Notes: generated from the sequence alone by a model not told the origin. DNA of 39,688 bases from Liquorilactobacillus satsumensis DSM 16230 = JCM 12392 (GCF_001435195.1 NZ_AZFQ01000036.1:277475-317162), one strand, 5' to 3'. Shown: positions 24,340 to 32,895, numbered from the stretch's first letter. Translations and numbers: made by a program.

Positions 24340-25221
24340 TTGAAACTAGAAAAAAAATTTTTGTGGTCCGACGGCTCAAAGGCTAGTTATTGTGCTTATT
24401 TAATGGAAAATTCAACTGACATTGAATTAAAAAGAAAGCACCCAGCAATTATTATTTGTGGGGGAGGAGGGTTTGTACGAATTACTTCCAGAGAACAAGA
24501 ACCAGTCGCATTTTATTTTTTAAATCAAGGTTATCAAGTATTTGTGTTGAATTACACAACCAAATCAATTGGAGACGGTAGTTATCCCACCCCTTTGTTT
24601 GATCTATCAAAAATGATAGCGACTGTCCGTACACGTGCTCTAGAATGGAATATTGATCCCCATAAAATTGCGATTTTAGGATTTTCAGCTGGTGGGGCAG
24701 TTTGTGGTTCTTTAGCAACCGAATGGCAAGAAACTTACTTATCTAAAAAAATTGGTATATCCAGTAACATGTTACGGCCTGATGCGGTGGTACTAGGTTA
24801 TCCATTATTAGATTTTGTGTACCAGGAAAAAATGCTTAAAGTAGATAAAGATCGTGAAAAAATTTTGCCATTAGTAAATATGAAAAAGAAGTCTTTTCTA
24901 CCTAAAGCATTGGAAGCGGGTATAGGCAAAAAAGCTACAGTAACACAATTAGAAACAGCAAGTCCAATAAGTCACATTACAAACCATGTTCCGCCAATTT
25001 TTTTGTGGGGAACCTCAGATGATGAAATGATATACACAGGACAACTGTTAAATTTTGCTAAAAAGCTAAGTGATCTTGGCCTTAATTATGAGCTTCATAT
25101 TTTTGAAAACGGACAGCATGGACTATCTTTAGCAAATTATAATTCTATGCCAAATGGTTTAGAAAAAAATATATCAATTTGGGAAAAACTAGCACTGAAT
25201 TTTTTAAAAAAGCATATGTAA
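24340..25221 (+). CDS. alpha/beta hydrolase (BD-FAE / esterase-lipase type)
   Basis: This 293-residue soluble hydrolase has oxyanion loop ICGGGGFVR (39-47), nucleophile S116 in GFSAGG, an acid at D227 or D228 in GTSDDEM, and base H260 in NGQHGLS. This pattern fits the hormone-sensitive-lipase-like and feruloyl-esterase-like group often annotated as acetylxylan or carboxyl esterases. It probably deacylates a small ester; the substrate is unknown. The TTG start has AGGAGG seven bases upstream. The divergent HxlR gene suggests induction by a toxic ester or its product. Confidence 0.9.
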   Translation: MKLEKKFLWSDGSKASYCAYLMENSTDIELKRKHPAIIICGGGGFVRITSREQEPVAFYFLNQGYQVFVLNYTTKSIGDGSYPTPLFDLSKMIATVRTRALEWNIDPHKIAILGFSAGGAVCGSLATEWQETYLSKKIGISSNMLRPDAVVLGYPLLDFVYQEKMLKVDKDREKILPLVNMKKKSFLPKALEAGIGKKATVTQLETASPISHITNHVPPIFLWGTSDDEMIYTGQLLNFAKKLSDLGLNYELHIFENGQHGLSLANYNSMPNGLEKNISIWEKLALNFLKKHM

Positions 25222-25374
25222 TATCTTTCATAAAAAAAGTTTAGTTGCATGTTTTCAGTTTAATGATGGTTATTTTATTTCGTCAAAAAGCGGTATCTAG
25301 GGCATGCAGAACGAACATTTAACAGTATTTGTCCGTGGTCAAATCGATTATTTATGGAATTATTGGAGAAATCA

Positions 25375-25454
25375 ATATTTAAAGCCAACTTAACTAGCAA
25401 TATAGCAAGCTTTATACACGTTAAATTAGCCAAATTTATTGAATAAATCGCTAA
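25375..25454 (+). repeat. repeat block R1, left copy
   Basis: The block runs from AAAGCCAACTTAACTAGCAA to TTTATTGAATAAATCGCTAA and matches 33516-33606 in the same orientation. It lacks about 14 bases near its start that the right copy has. It abuts the DUF961 relic at 25454, a sharp junction. Confidence 0.7.
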
Positions 25455-25751
25455 CTTGAACCTACTTGTCGTTCAACAGGTGACGAAGCAATCGCATCGT
25501 GGAAATTAACAGCCGAAAATATCAAGAAGAAGGGGGACAAGTAGTATGGTTAAGATCTTAAAATTGCGCAATGGTATTATTATTGATGAAGAAAAATCAT
25601 TAGGTAAATTGAAGTTTCTAGATAAAAAATCACCGTCATTATGGAAATTATATTAATACTGAAATTCGAGTAACTTATTGATGATATTATTTTAGTTGAT
25701 AAGAAAAGCGCTGCAAAGTCTGACTCAAATAAACCAACAACAAATCCATAA
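25454..25751 (+). pseudogene. relic of a DUF961 (YdcP-like) gene pair from a Tn916-type element
   Basis: The sequence matches 30917-31387 closely. It holds the end of the first DUF961 gene (STGDEAIASWKLTAENIKKK), then ATG 25546 of the second gene (MVKILKLRNGIIIDEEKSLG), which stops after 36 codons. About 200 bases of the second gene are missing, after which its tail (STEIRV-like, then DDIILVDKK) resumes out of frame. In Tn916-family elements these paired genes lie at the start of the conjugation module. Nothing else of that module is present here. Confidence 0.75.
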
Positions 25752-26032
25752 TGAAAAAGGCAACTTAAGTGGTCAAATTATAAAAGAATTAGCGTTAAGC
25801 AGTTTCATAAAAGTATTGTGTCTATCTGCTTTTCTCTGATGTTATTGTTTATTTTTGATTTCATTGTTTTATATTACTTATACAGAAAACTATTTAGAAT
25901 TATTTGTGATATAATTAAACCTCAATAAAGATGTTCTCAACAAAATAATTGCATTATAAAAAAATTCATATCTTAGCTTAAAGAAAGTTTAAAACCATTG
26001 ATAGTTGCTTGTTACAGCGGAGGAATTTTACA

Positions 26033-26812
26033 ATGTCTATTCAATACATCCAAGCCACTTCAAATGGCTCAACCATACTAAAAAAATGTAGTAACGTTTT
26101 GCAGACAGCTAGACTTCAATTTCATGATCGTGTATCTATCGGAATTATTGAAGAAGGTAGTTGCATTGCACATGTTGATCAGACTGAAACTTTATGTAAA
26201 AATACATTAATAGTGATGCCTACAAACTATGTTCATTGGTGTCAACCTTTAAATGTTTTTAAGTGGCGATACCAAATGTTATTCATTGAAAAGAAAATTT
26301 TCTTAAGACAACCATGTCCACAAACGGTTAAATTAACCAATTTACAAACTAAAAAAATTTTACAACTATTTAAAATCATCACTAAAAGTCATGAGCTTTC
26401 TGAAAAGGAAAAAGTTGACCTTTTAAAGTCAGAATTTTCAACGTTTTTACAAAATCCACAGGTTCCACCGTTTAGTACACAAATAGATAGTCGTTTAACA
26501 AAAACAGTGAGTTATATGAGTGAAAACTATCAATTTCCGTTAAAGATAAATGAGTTAGCCGATTTATCAGGAATAAGCAAGTATCATTTTATTCGCCTCT
26601 TTAAAAGTAATTATCATCTTTCACCCGCCAAGTATTTAGTAAACTGCCGCGTTAACAATGCTCAAAAGGATTTAATCCAAAAAAATAATTCTTCAATGGC
26701 AGAAATAGCCTACCAAAATGGCTTTTATGATGAAAGTCATTTTGATAGGCTATTTAAACAATATACCGGCGTTTCACCCAAAAAATTTAAATTGCAAGTT
26801 ACTTCAAGATAG
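26033..26812 (+). CDS. AraC family transcriptional regulator
   Basis: This 259-residue regulator has an N-terminal cupin-like sensing domain (residues 1-130) and two C-terminal helix-turn-helix units. The first is INELADLSGISKYHFIRLFK; the second carries MAEIAYQNGFYDESHFDRLF, ending in TGVSPKKFK. The frame opens from a TTG at 26009, but GGAGG sits inside it, nine bases before ATG 26033. Its 3' end overlaps that of the convergent DUF2000 gene by 14 bases. This close pairing suggests a shared function, though the ligand is unknown. Confidence 0.92.
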   Translation: MSIQYIQATSNGSTILKKCSNVLQTARLQFHDRVSIGIIEEGSCIAHVDQTETLCKNTLIVMPTNYVHWCQPLNVFKWRYQMLFIEKKIFLRQPCPQTVKLTNLQTKKILQLFKIITKSHELSEKEKVDLLKSEFSTFLQNPQVPPFSTQIDSRLTKTVSYMSENYQFPLKINELADLSGISKYHFIRLFKSNYHLSPAKYLVNCRVNNAQKDLIQKNNSSMAEIAYQNGFYDESHFDRLFKQYTGVSPKKFKLQVTSR

Positions 26813-27206
26813 GTAAATCCCCAGTAAAATGATTGACTAATTTAGCTTGACCATATAAACAAATTCCTAAAAATTGTAGTTGTTCATGTTTTGATTGCCT
26901 CAACTGTGTTGCATATTCCAGGTAATTTTTTGCTTGTTGGGCACAATCAACAAAGGAAAGCACCTCTATTTGTTCAAGATTCAAAACTTCTTTTTGCATT
27001 TCACTAATCCTAGAAGAACTTGCCTCTAAGACCGGTAGTGGGATTTGCACAATTCCTGGGTAAATTCCATTCTCAGCATCCGTTAATTGTTTTCCATTAA
27101 TTTCAGGATGTAGGGTTCCCAAAGAACATCCTAAAATTGCGGCGGTATTTGCACTTAGACCTATAGGTAGGTCAGAATTAATTACTAGAACACATTTTGT
27201 TTGCAC
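26799..27206 (-). CDS. DUF2000 domain-containing protein
   Basis: This 135-residue soluble protein follows the DUF2000 pattern: KCVLVINSDLPIGLSANTAA, ILGCSLGTLHPEINGKQ, then YPGIVQIPLPVLEASSSRI. DUF2000 proteins have a peptidyl-tRNA-hydrolase-II-like fold but no proven activity; they often lie beside AraC regulators, as here. The GTG start has AAAGGAGC about ten bases upstream. Its 3' end overlaps the AraC gene by 14 bases in convergent orientation. Confidence 0.88.
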   Translation of the reverse strand: MQTKCVLVINSDLPIGLSANTAAILGCSLGTLHPEINGKQLTDAENGIYPGIVQIPLPVLEASSSRISEMQKEVLNLEQIEVLSFVDCAQQAKNYLEYATQLRQSKHEQLQFLGICLYGQAKLVNHFTGDLPILK

Positions 27207-27491
27207 TTTTAAAACAGCTCCTTTATTTACTATGTTTTAATTAAACAGCAAGAAACAAAAATTAAATTGTACAAAGTTGCTCTAATCTTAAAGTTTTCAA
27301 CTTGTTTATCTCAGCTTACAAATGTTAGGGTTCTAGGCAAATTGTTTGCATCTCTTCAACGACTGCTCTCTTTTAAGTCAGGTGTTATATCCAAAAACGA
27401 CAGCTGCATTATGGCTACTTGTCAAAATGATTATTGATGATAAATTAAGAAACTATTAAGTCAATAGATCTCTGAAAAGGGGCTAAACAAT

Positions 27492-28009
27492 GTGATAAAC
27501 TTTAAAATCATTGATACTGGAGGAATTATTTTGCCACAACAATTTTACAAATCTTTATCCTTGATTCAAGAAATGTTTCCTATATCAAACGTTGAATTAG
27601 AAACCTTCAATCAAAAATATGAAGCCTTTAACTTTAATTTAAAAGATCTGTCTTTCAAAAGTCGACTAACCAAAAAAACTCCTCTAAAACAAGGCTATTT
27701 TGTAGTTTTTTGGCAAAAAAATAACATTAATAAAAATGAACCTTTTGAGCAGCAGAATACAAGAGATAAATTAGTTATAACTATTCAAGATGGGTTACAT
27801 AGCGGACAATTTATTTTTCCGAAAAAAGTCTTAATTGAGCAAAAAATTTTAACAACACAAGCAAAGGAAAAATGGCACTGCGTGTTTATCCGAGTTGGGT
27901 GGATAACTTAAATAAATCGGCTAAAAGAACACAAACATGGCAATTACAATATTTCGTTGATTTGTCATCAACAGAAAATCAACGAGAAATCAATAATCTA
28001 TATTTTTAA
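27492..28009 (+). pseudogene. mepB: mepB-like gene with a one-base frameshift
   Basis: The frame from GTG 27492 encodes residues 1-125 of a MepB family protein (LKDLSFKSRLTKKTPLKQGY, VVFWQKNN, then GQFIFPKKVLIEQKIL) and then goes out of frame. The missing end lies in another frame just downstream: MALRVYPSWVDNLNKSAKRT, then QTWQLQYF to a stop at 28007-28009. Adding one A to the A-run at about 27866-27871 joins the two perfectly into a protein of about 171 residues, the normal MepB size. This is therefore a recent loss or a sequencing error. MepB is named from a staphylococcal efflux-pump operon; its function is unknown. Confidence 0.85.
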
Positions 28010-28118
28010 AGTGTATGTTAGCATATAGCTGTGTTAGATAAACAAGGTTTCCCATCCAATTTAATAATCCAACCGTTTAAAATTATGCTGCTTCAATTGA
28101 TCTAGTAGGTAAGTGCTT

Positions 28119-28216
28119 TACTATAGGTAATTCGAGGCAGACAGAAGATTCTGACTTATGGAACACATTCATACCAAATAGAGAGGAGTTAGGTTAAAAT
28201 TTAACTCGGCTTCTCG
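28119..28216 (+). repeat. dispersed repeat, copy E, degraded
   Basis: GGTAATTCGAGGCAGACAGA (28126-28145), then GACTTATGGAACAC (28153-28166) and a decayed terminator hairpin (GAGGAGTTAGGTTAAAATTT ... CGGCTTCTC). The left inverted end is gone. It follows the broken mepB gene. The rest of the gap to 28520 shows no supported gene. Confidence 0.65.
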
Positions 28217-28520
28217 AAATATTAATTTTATTTAAACTAACTAAAATTATTTTATAGTTCAAGCACCTCGTATTTTTGAGTTCTAAGAATTTCTACCACC
28301 TCTAGACGAAAATGAAAAATACATTTATGAATTGAAATCACACCTAGAAGAAATTTTTTAAAATGAACACAGAAACATTCTTCAATTCATTATTCAAGAA
28401 AAGTTCGCTAGAATACCCATAATGATTTTTTAAATACATAACCTATGGATTTCTACTCAAACTGCTAAAAAGAGTTATTAATGATAAAAATTAATGTCTT
28501 AATAAAAAAGGAGCTTAAAT

Positions 28521-28879
28521 ATGAGATTAGTTAAGTTTGGAATTAAGAATTTTCGAGGTTATAAAGATAAAAAAATTAATTTTACAGATTTTACAACTTT
28601 TGTTGGTATAAATGATGCTGGAAAATCAACAATTTTTGAAGCTCTTGATATTTTTTTTTAAAACTCAAAAATTGAAAAAAATGACCGCACAGTTAATTCA
28701 ATCGATGATGTTGAATTAACTGCATATTTTAGTGATTTACCAAGAAATATAAAATTAGAAACCATGCACAAAAAAGGATTCTTAAGGATAAAGAAGTCTA
28801 TAATCATTTCACCTTAGAGAAACTTCCTATGTCTATCCAAATGGAACTGAAAAAAATAGTGGATAATATTGATTGCTAA
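28521..28879 (+). pseudogene. gutted OLD-family ATPase/nuclease gene
   Basis: ATG 28521, behind AAAAGGAGC, opens with a clear ABC-ATPase start of the OLD type: LVKFGIKNFRGYKDKKINFT, then Walker A GINDAGKST. An in-frame TAA interrupts it at a T9 run (after FEALDIFF), but the frame continues (NSKIEKNDRTVNSIDDVELT, then AYFSDLPRN) to 28817. A C-terminal piece follows in another frame (FTLEKLPMSIQMELKKIVDN, stop at 28877). Most of the gene, including the Toprim nuclease, is deleted. OLD proteins are phage-defence nucleases, some paired with a helicase (Gabija); no partner is seen here. Confidence 0.75.
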
Positions 28880-28943
28880 TAATTAGCTGTTATTTATTTT
28901 ATAAGACAGGGTCTATAATATACAAATAGTCCTTCAATTATTT

Positions 28944-28995
28944 AAAGGTGGCCTTCAGAACTCAACATACTTTCTGAAGACCACCTTTATTTAAT
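28944..28995. terminator. strong hairpin between the OLD relic and the CMD gene
   Basis: AAAGGTGG-CTTCAGA pairs with TCTGAAG-CCACCTTT (one bulge each side) around an 11-14 base loop. ATTTAAT follows on the plus strand. It probably remains from the end of the OLD-family gene. Confidence 0.65.
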
Positions 28996-29075
28996 GTATT
29001 AATTTAAAAAAAAGTATCTCTTATCTACCCAGTGCTTTTTTTGTTTGATAATTATTTTTTCAAACAAGTTAATTA

Positions 29076-29387
29076 TTAAAGAATAATCTTATTTAACAAG
29101 GCCATTGCTTGTGGCCAGCCAATATAAAAGGCTAAGTGAGTGCACAAAGCTGATAATTCGTCTTTTGTAACTCCGTTTTTGTAAGCTATTTCTAAGTGAA
29201 AGGGCATTTGCTCAGTGTTACCTAGCGTTGCTAAAATTGTGAGTGTTACGATACTTCTAGTTTTAGAGTCTAGTTTCTCGTCTAGCCAAACTTCTTTAAA
29301 CAAAATATTATCTGTGTAACTTGATAAATCTGGTGTAAAGTCTTTAAACTTGGGACTCAGTTTTTCTGTGATTGGCTTATTTACCAT
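29076..29387 (-). CDS. carboxymuconolactone decarboxylase (CMD) family protein
   Basis: This 103-residue helical protein has a CMD core: TRSIVTLTILATLGNTEQMP, FHLEIAYKNGVTKDELSALC, then HLAFYIGWPQAMAL. No CxxC pair is present. It is the second gene behind the tautomerase gene, 34 bases downstream, in an apparent two-gene operon divergent from a LysR regulator. It is distinct from the CMD protein at 2102. Together with the tautomerase, it suggests handling of a small keto or aromatic-derived compound. AAGGAGATAAATTAA precedes the ATG. Confidence 0.9.
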   Translation of the reverse strand: MVNKPITEKLSPKFKDFTPDLSSYTDNILFKEVWLDEKLDSKTRSIVTLTILATLGNTEQMPFHLEIAYKNGVTKDELSALCTHLAFYIGWPQAMALLNKIIL

Positions 29388-29421
29388 TTAATTTATCTCC
29401 TTCTTTGTGGCGTTTATAAAA

Positions 29422-29811
29422 TTATTTCAACATTTGTGCTTTGCCTTCCCCGAAAGACCAATTCTCTACTGGAACTTCATTCAACAAAATAAAAATATTT
29501 TGTGGGGTTATAATCGTTTCTTCCCCGATTCTTTTAGCGATTGTGTTGTACAATTCTTGTTTTTGTTCAACTTTGCGACCAGGACCACAGAAAATTTCAA
29601 TATAGACAAAGTTCTCATTTCTTTTAGCCTTACTTAGAAGATAATCGTTATCGATGTAATTTATTTTTGAATTAGTCGAAATCCAAAGCTGAAAGGTATC
29701 GTCTTGGGGAATAAAAAAGTGTTTTTCTAAGGCTGCATGAATAATTTTATTAACACTTTCAGTGGTTCTTTCATCAAGTTTTGCTCCATGAAAAATTTTA
29801 ACGAATGGCAT
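29422..29811 (-). CDS. tautomerase family protein
   Basis: This 129-residue protein begins MPFVKIF, so removal of Met exposes the catalytic N-terminal proline of the 4-oxalocrotonate tautomerase superfamily. Its length and the C-terminal NIFILLNEVPVENWSFGEG fit the tautomerase_2/MSAD-like branch rather than the 60-residue 4-OT type. It probably catalyses keto-enol tautomerisation; the substrate is unknown. It is first in an operon with the CMD gene, divergent from LysR at 29915. Confidence 0.9.
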   Translation of the reverse strand: MPFVKIFHGAKLDERTTESVNKIIHAALEKHFFIPQDDTFQLWISTNSKINYIDNDYLLSKAKRNENFVYIEIFCGPGRKVEQKQELYNTIAKRIGEETIITPQNIFILLNEVPVENWSFGEGKAQMLK

Positions 29812-29914
29812 ATAGTTTCCTCCTTAATTGGTTATATTCATTTTATCCTAGACTTTTCCATAATGATAATTCATAATTGTATCTATAATTAGTCTAAAAA
29901 GGAATGAAAATCTA

Positions 29915-30805
29915 ATGGATATAACTGAGTTGATAACTTTTAAAGCAGTGGTAGAAAAAAAGAGTTTTTCTGCGGCTGCAGAATTTTTAGGATATTCGCA
30001 GTCGAATGTTACTAAACATATAAAAAAGATAGAGGAAGCTGTAGGATTTGCTTTATTTCTTAGAGGTTGGAAGGCCACTTTAACAAAAGAAGGTTCACTC
30101 TTCTATAAGGAAGTAGATGACTTACTTAATCACTGGAAAAGTGTATGTTCAGTATCGCGAGAAATTGAAACTGAACAAATAGGAGAAGTCCGAATTGGAA
30201 TAATTGAACCGTTATCTAAACAATTATTACCCAGAATAATTGGGTGGATGAAAACTTACAGACCAAAAATGAACGTAACTTTTGAACTAGGGAATACCGC
30301 CAGACTAAGCGCCTTAGTTCAAAATGATGAACTTGATTGCGCTTTTTGTGGAAAGTATAACGATTTGTCCCAAGAACTAGAATTTGAGAAGATCGGCAAA
30401 GATGAAATCATTATCGTAGCTTTAAATGGTCATGAACTTTTGCAGAAAAAAGCAGTTAGTCTCAGTGATGTTTTAAATTATCCTGTAGTATATGGGGATA
30501 AAACTTGTTTAAGTTATCAGGTTTTTATGAGGACTTTACAACAACAAGATTTATTAAATAAATTGAAGACACATTATATTTGTTCAAATCAGCTATTAAT
30601 CCCAGATATTTTAAGTGATAATCAACTTGGCATATTGCCTAAAATTATTATGGATGAGAAAAAGAATAATATAAAAACCTTGACTACTATAAATACAGAC
30701 ACTGAATTGTCGTATGGTTTAATCAAAAAGAAAAGAAATTATAACTATTTAGCTGAAACTATTGGTTCAATAACAGAACTGGCTATTCAGGAATTTGGAG
30801 ATTAA
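29915..30805 (+). CDS. LysR family transcriptional regulator
   Basis: This 296-residue regulator has its N-terminal HTH at residues 1-60 (FKAVVEKKSFSAAAEFLGYS, then QSNVTKHIKKIEEAVG) and a periplasmic-binding-like effector domain at about 90-290. Size is normal for the family. AAGGAATG precedes the ATG. It is divergent from the tautomerase/CMD operon with 103 bases between, the usual arrangement for LysR activators. Its stop codon lies inside the start of the truncated DUF961 relic, so element DNA has joined directly at its 3' end. Confidence 0.94.
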   Translation: MDITELITFKAVVEKKSFSAAAEFLGYSQSNVTKHIKKIEEAVGFALFLRGWKATLTKEGSLFYKEVDDLLNHWKSVCSVSREIETEQIGEVRIGIIEPLSKQLLPRIIGWMKTYRPKMNVTFELGNTARLSALVQNDELDCAFCGKYNDLSQELEFEKIGKDEIIIVALNGHELLQKKAVSLSDVLNYPVVYGDKTCLSYQVFMRTLQQQDLLNKLKTHYICSNQLLIPDILSDNQLGILPKIIMDEKKNNIKTLTTINTDTELSYGLIKKKRNYNYLAETIGSITELAIQEFGD

Positions 30806-31022
30806 TAATCTTTTATCAGAGAAACAAGCCGAATTAATTGAAGTTCAGATTCCAACAAGAGCTGGTTCAAAAACTTTTGAAACTGACACTGAGGTTGAAT
30901 TGGCTAATCCAAGACTTGAACCGACTGGACGTTCAACAGGTGATGAAGCAATTGCCTCATGGAAATTAACTGCCGAAAACATTAAAGCAAAAGGGGGACA
31001 AGTAGTATGGTTAAGATCTTAA
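30795..31022 (+). pseudogene. 5'-truncated DUF961 (YdcP-like) gene
   Basis: The readable product (LLSEKQAELIEVQIPTRAGS to NIKAKGGQVVWLRS) is the C-terminal 65-70 residues of a DUF961 protein, whose normal length is 105-130. The N-terminal part is replaced by the end of the LysR gene; the break lies near 30806-30812. In Tn916-like elements two DUF961 genes (orf23/orf22 type) stand side by side at the head of the transfer module, matching the intact gene just downstream. Confidence 0.75.
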
Positions 31023-31387
31023 AATTGCGCAATGGTATTGAAATTGATGAAGAAAAATCATTAGGAAAATTAAAATTTTTGGATAAAAAATCTCCGTCAT
31101 TGATCTTGGGTGAAGATGGTGAACCAACTGGTGAAATTAAAGATCGACGTTATGATATTTTATCTAAGCTGCAACATGATTCTTTTACAGTTATCTTACC
31201 AGCCGAAACAGAGGAAAAGGACTTTCCGTTCAATTCAACCGTAAAGTTAATTAATCCAGTAGTTGAAAATTATGCTATTCCAAATGGTCGCTATGTTGAT
31301 GCTGGAATTCGAGTAACTGCTGACGATATTATTTTAGTGAACAAAGTTTCATCAATCAAAAATGCAACTATTCCAGAAAAGAAATAG
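31007..31387 (+). CDS. DUF961 (YdcP-like) protein of a Tn916-type element
   Basis: This complete 126-residue protein runs from GIEIDEEKSLGKLKFLDKKS through GEPTGEIKDRRYDILSKLQH and FNSTVKLINPVVENYAI to RVTADDIILV, the full DUF961 pattern. These small proteins are encoded beside the transfer genes of Tn916/ICEBs1-like elements and have no well-defined role. GGGGG lies nine bases before the ATG, which overlaps the end of the truncated gene before it by 16 bases. No coupling protein, relaxase or integrase is present, so this is an orphan left by deletion. A partial second copy lies at 25454-25751. Confidence 0.85.
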   Translation: MVKILKLRNGIEIDEEKSLGKLKFLDKKSPSLILGEDGEPTGEIKDRRYDILSKLQHDSFTVILPAETEEKDFPFNSTVKLINPVVENYAIPNGRYVDAGIRVTADDIILVNKVSSIKNATIPEKK

Positions 31388-31426
31388 CTGCATTATAAAA
31401 TAAATTAGTTTCTTGAATGTTTCTAA

Positions 31427-31954
31427 TTACTGTGTTGAAATATGCAAAACTTCAAAACATCTGATATTATTTTCCTTTTTAGGTCTTGCTTCAGAAAAAG
31501 AAAAAGTAACTTTTTTCCATTTATCAGGATTATATATGACCAGCTTACCTGATTCTGTGTCACTTAAAGTAGCATTTAAATTAGTATTCTGCAATGTATC
31601 TCCTGGTAAAATGTCATCAGTTTTCTCAATGACATATTTACTTTTTTTAAAATTTTCTTCTAGCTTAACTACTGTAGTTATCCCAATTTCAATATTTTGC
31701 CAACCAAACGATTGTAAAATATTGTCAAAAAATCCGTTAAAAATAAACTTATTCATTCCTTCTGAATCTTTCCAAACATATAGTGGACTATAACTATTTG
31801 AGAGTTCTCCTTGAGATCTTTCAGAAATAAGAAATGCTTTAAACAATAATCCATTAAAACCATCCATCAAGTGACCGTTATCTCTAACTCTATTTCTAAT
31901 GATATTCATATCATAATCAGCAGGTAGGGTAATATCGTACCTCATTGCATCCAT
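31427..31954 (-). CDS. DUF4865 family protein
   Basis: This 175-residue soluble protein begins MRYDITLPADYDMNIIRNRV shortly after the start and continues NGHLMDGFNGLLFKAFLISE and SPLYVWKDSEGMNKFIFNGF, the DUF4865 pattern. The family is uncharacterised but often sits next to LysR regulators and tautomerases, as it does here. AAAGGAG lies seven bases before ATG 31954. It is divergent from the LysR gene at 32061. Confidence 0.88.
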   Translation of the reverse strand: MDAMRYDITLPADYDMNIIRNRVRDNGHLMDGFNGLLFKAFLISERSQGELSNSYSPLYVWKDSEGMNKFIFNGFFDNILQSFGWQNIEIGITTVVKLEENFKKSKYVIEKTDDILPGDTLQNTNLNATLSDTESGKLVIYNPDKWKKVTFSFSEARPKKENNIRCFEVLHISTQ

Positions 31955-31969
31955 ATAAACACTCCTTTC

Positions 31970-32048
31970 ATATCATGAGTATATTGTATTATGATATTTT
32001 TTTCCTGCATAATACTATATTTTGATATACTTATCATATTAAATGATA
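31970..32048. promoter_or_regulatory. paired dyads in the DUF4865 / LysR spacer
   Basis: ATATCAT-N14-ATGATAT (31970-31997) and TATCAT-N5-ATGATA (32032-32048) share the half-site TATCAT. Repeated dyads in a divergent spacer are typical of LysR binding sites; assignment to the adjacent LysR is inference. Confidence 0.55.
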
Positions 32049-32060
32049 GCTGGAGGGAAT

Positions 32061-32807
32061 ATGAATTTTAACGACTTAAAAATATTCACATCAATTTTTG
32101 AAACACAGTCACTTAATAAGAGCGCTAAAAGTCTTGGTTATGCTCAATCAAATATAACTGAGCGATTAAAAATTATCGAGAGTACGTTTAACTCATCTTT
32201 TTTTGTTCGTAGTTACAATGGGGTTAAACCAACACCACAAGGAAAAGAAATGTACAAGTTTGCCATTGATACTTTGAATCGATTGGAAAAACTGCAGGAG
32301 GACTTTCACCAAGAAAAAAATAACATACTAACATCCGAACTGCTATTAAACTATGCTATGAATCAAGAAAACATGCTTAATATAGAAACAGATAAAATTG
32401 TTATTAAAAAAACTTGTGAGATTTCTGATGAAGCATTGAAGCATAATTATAAAACCATTTATAGTTTTAAAGAACTTAAATCTTCTCAAGGTTATAGGAA
32501 AGAAATAAGAAATCTAACCTCCTATTATTTGTGTTCTGAAGACTTACCTGTCGCCAAAGGTTTACCCCCAATAGTTAATAGTGACCTAGAATGTCCTTTT
32601 AGAAAAGAATCATTAAAGAACTACAAAATTGCCCATGGTAAAAAGTATCTTGAAATTAACTCTTTCGCAAACATATTGGACATTCTACAAAAGGGGAAGG
32701 GATACTCGCTGCTTCCGGAATACTTAATTGATTTAAAAAAATTGAGAAAGTTCAGCTCAGAGCCTGTAAACATAGTTTTCTATGTATATAAAAAGAAAAT
32801 TTACTAA
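32061..32807 (+). CDS. LysR family transcriptional regulator, short
   Basis: This 248-residue protein has a clear LysR HTH (residues 1-60: FTSIFETQSLNKSAKSLGYA, then QSNITERLKIIE). Its effector domain is shorter than usual (family about 290-300), and the C-terminal part has weak similarity to the standard fold, though GKGYSLLPEYLI near the end is in place. The frame opens at 32043, but GGAGGG lies inside it, just before ATG 32061. It is divergent from the DUF4865 gene. It may be a naturally compact member or slightly decayed. Confidence 0.88.
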   Translation: MNFNDLKIFTSIFETQSLNKSAKSLGYAQSNITERLKIIESTFNSSFFVRSYNGVKPTPQGKEMYKFAIDTLNRLEKLQEDFHQEKNNILTSELLLNYAMNQENMLNIETDKIVIKKTCEISDEALKHNYKTIYSFKELKSSQGYRKEIRNLTSYYLCSEDLPVAKGLPPIVNSDLECPFRKESLKNYKIAHGKKYLEINSFANILDILQKGKGYSLLPEYLIDLKKLRKFSSEPVNIVFYVYKKKIY

Positions 32808-32895
32808 TAATTGAATACTACAGCTTTTTAACAATCTTAAGCCAGATAATATCATAATTATTTGTTCAAAAATAAAAAACAGCAAAGAGATTCAA

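Noticed and set aside
28521-28879. Active Gabija or OLD defence system
   Set aside because: The gene has a nonsense codon, a large internal deletion and no UvrD-like partner, so it is a relic only.
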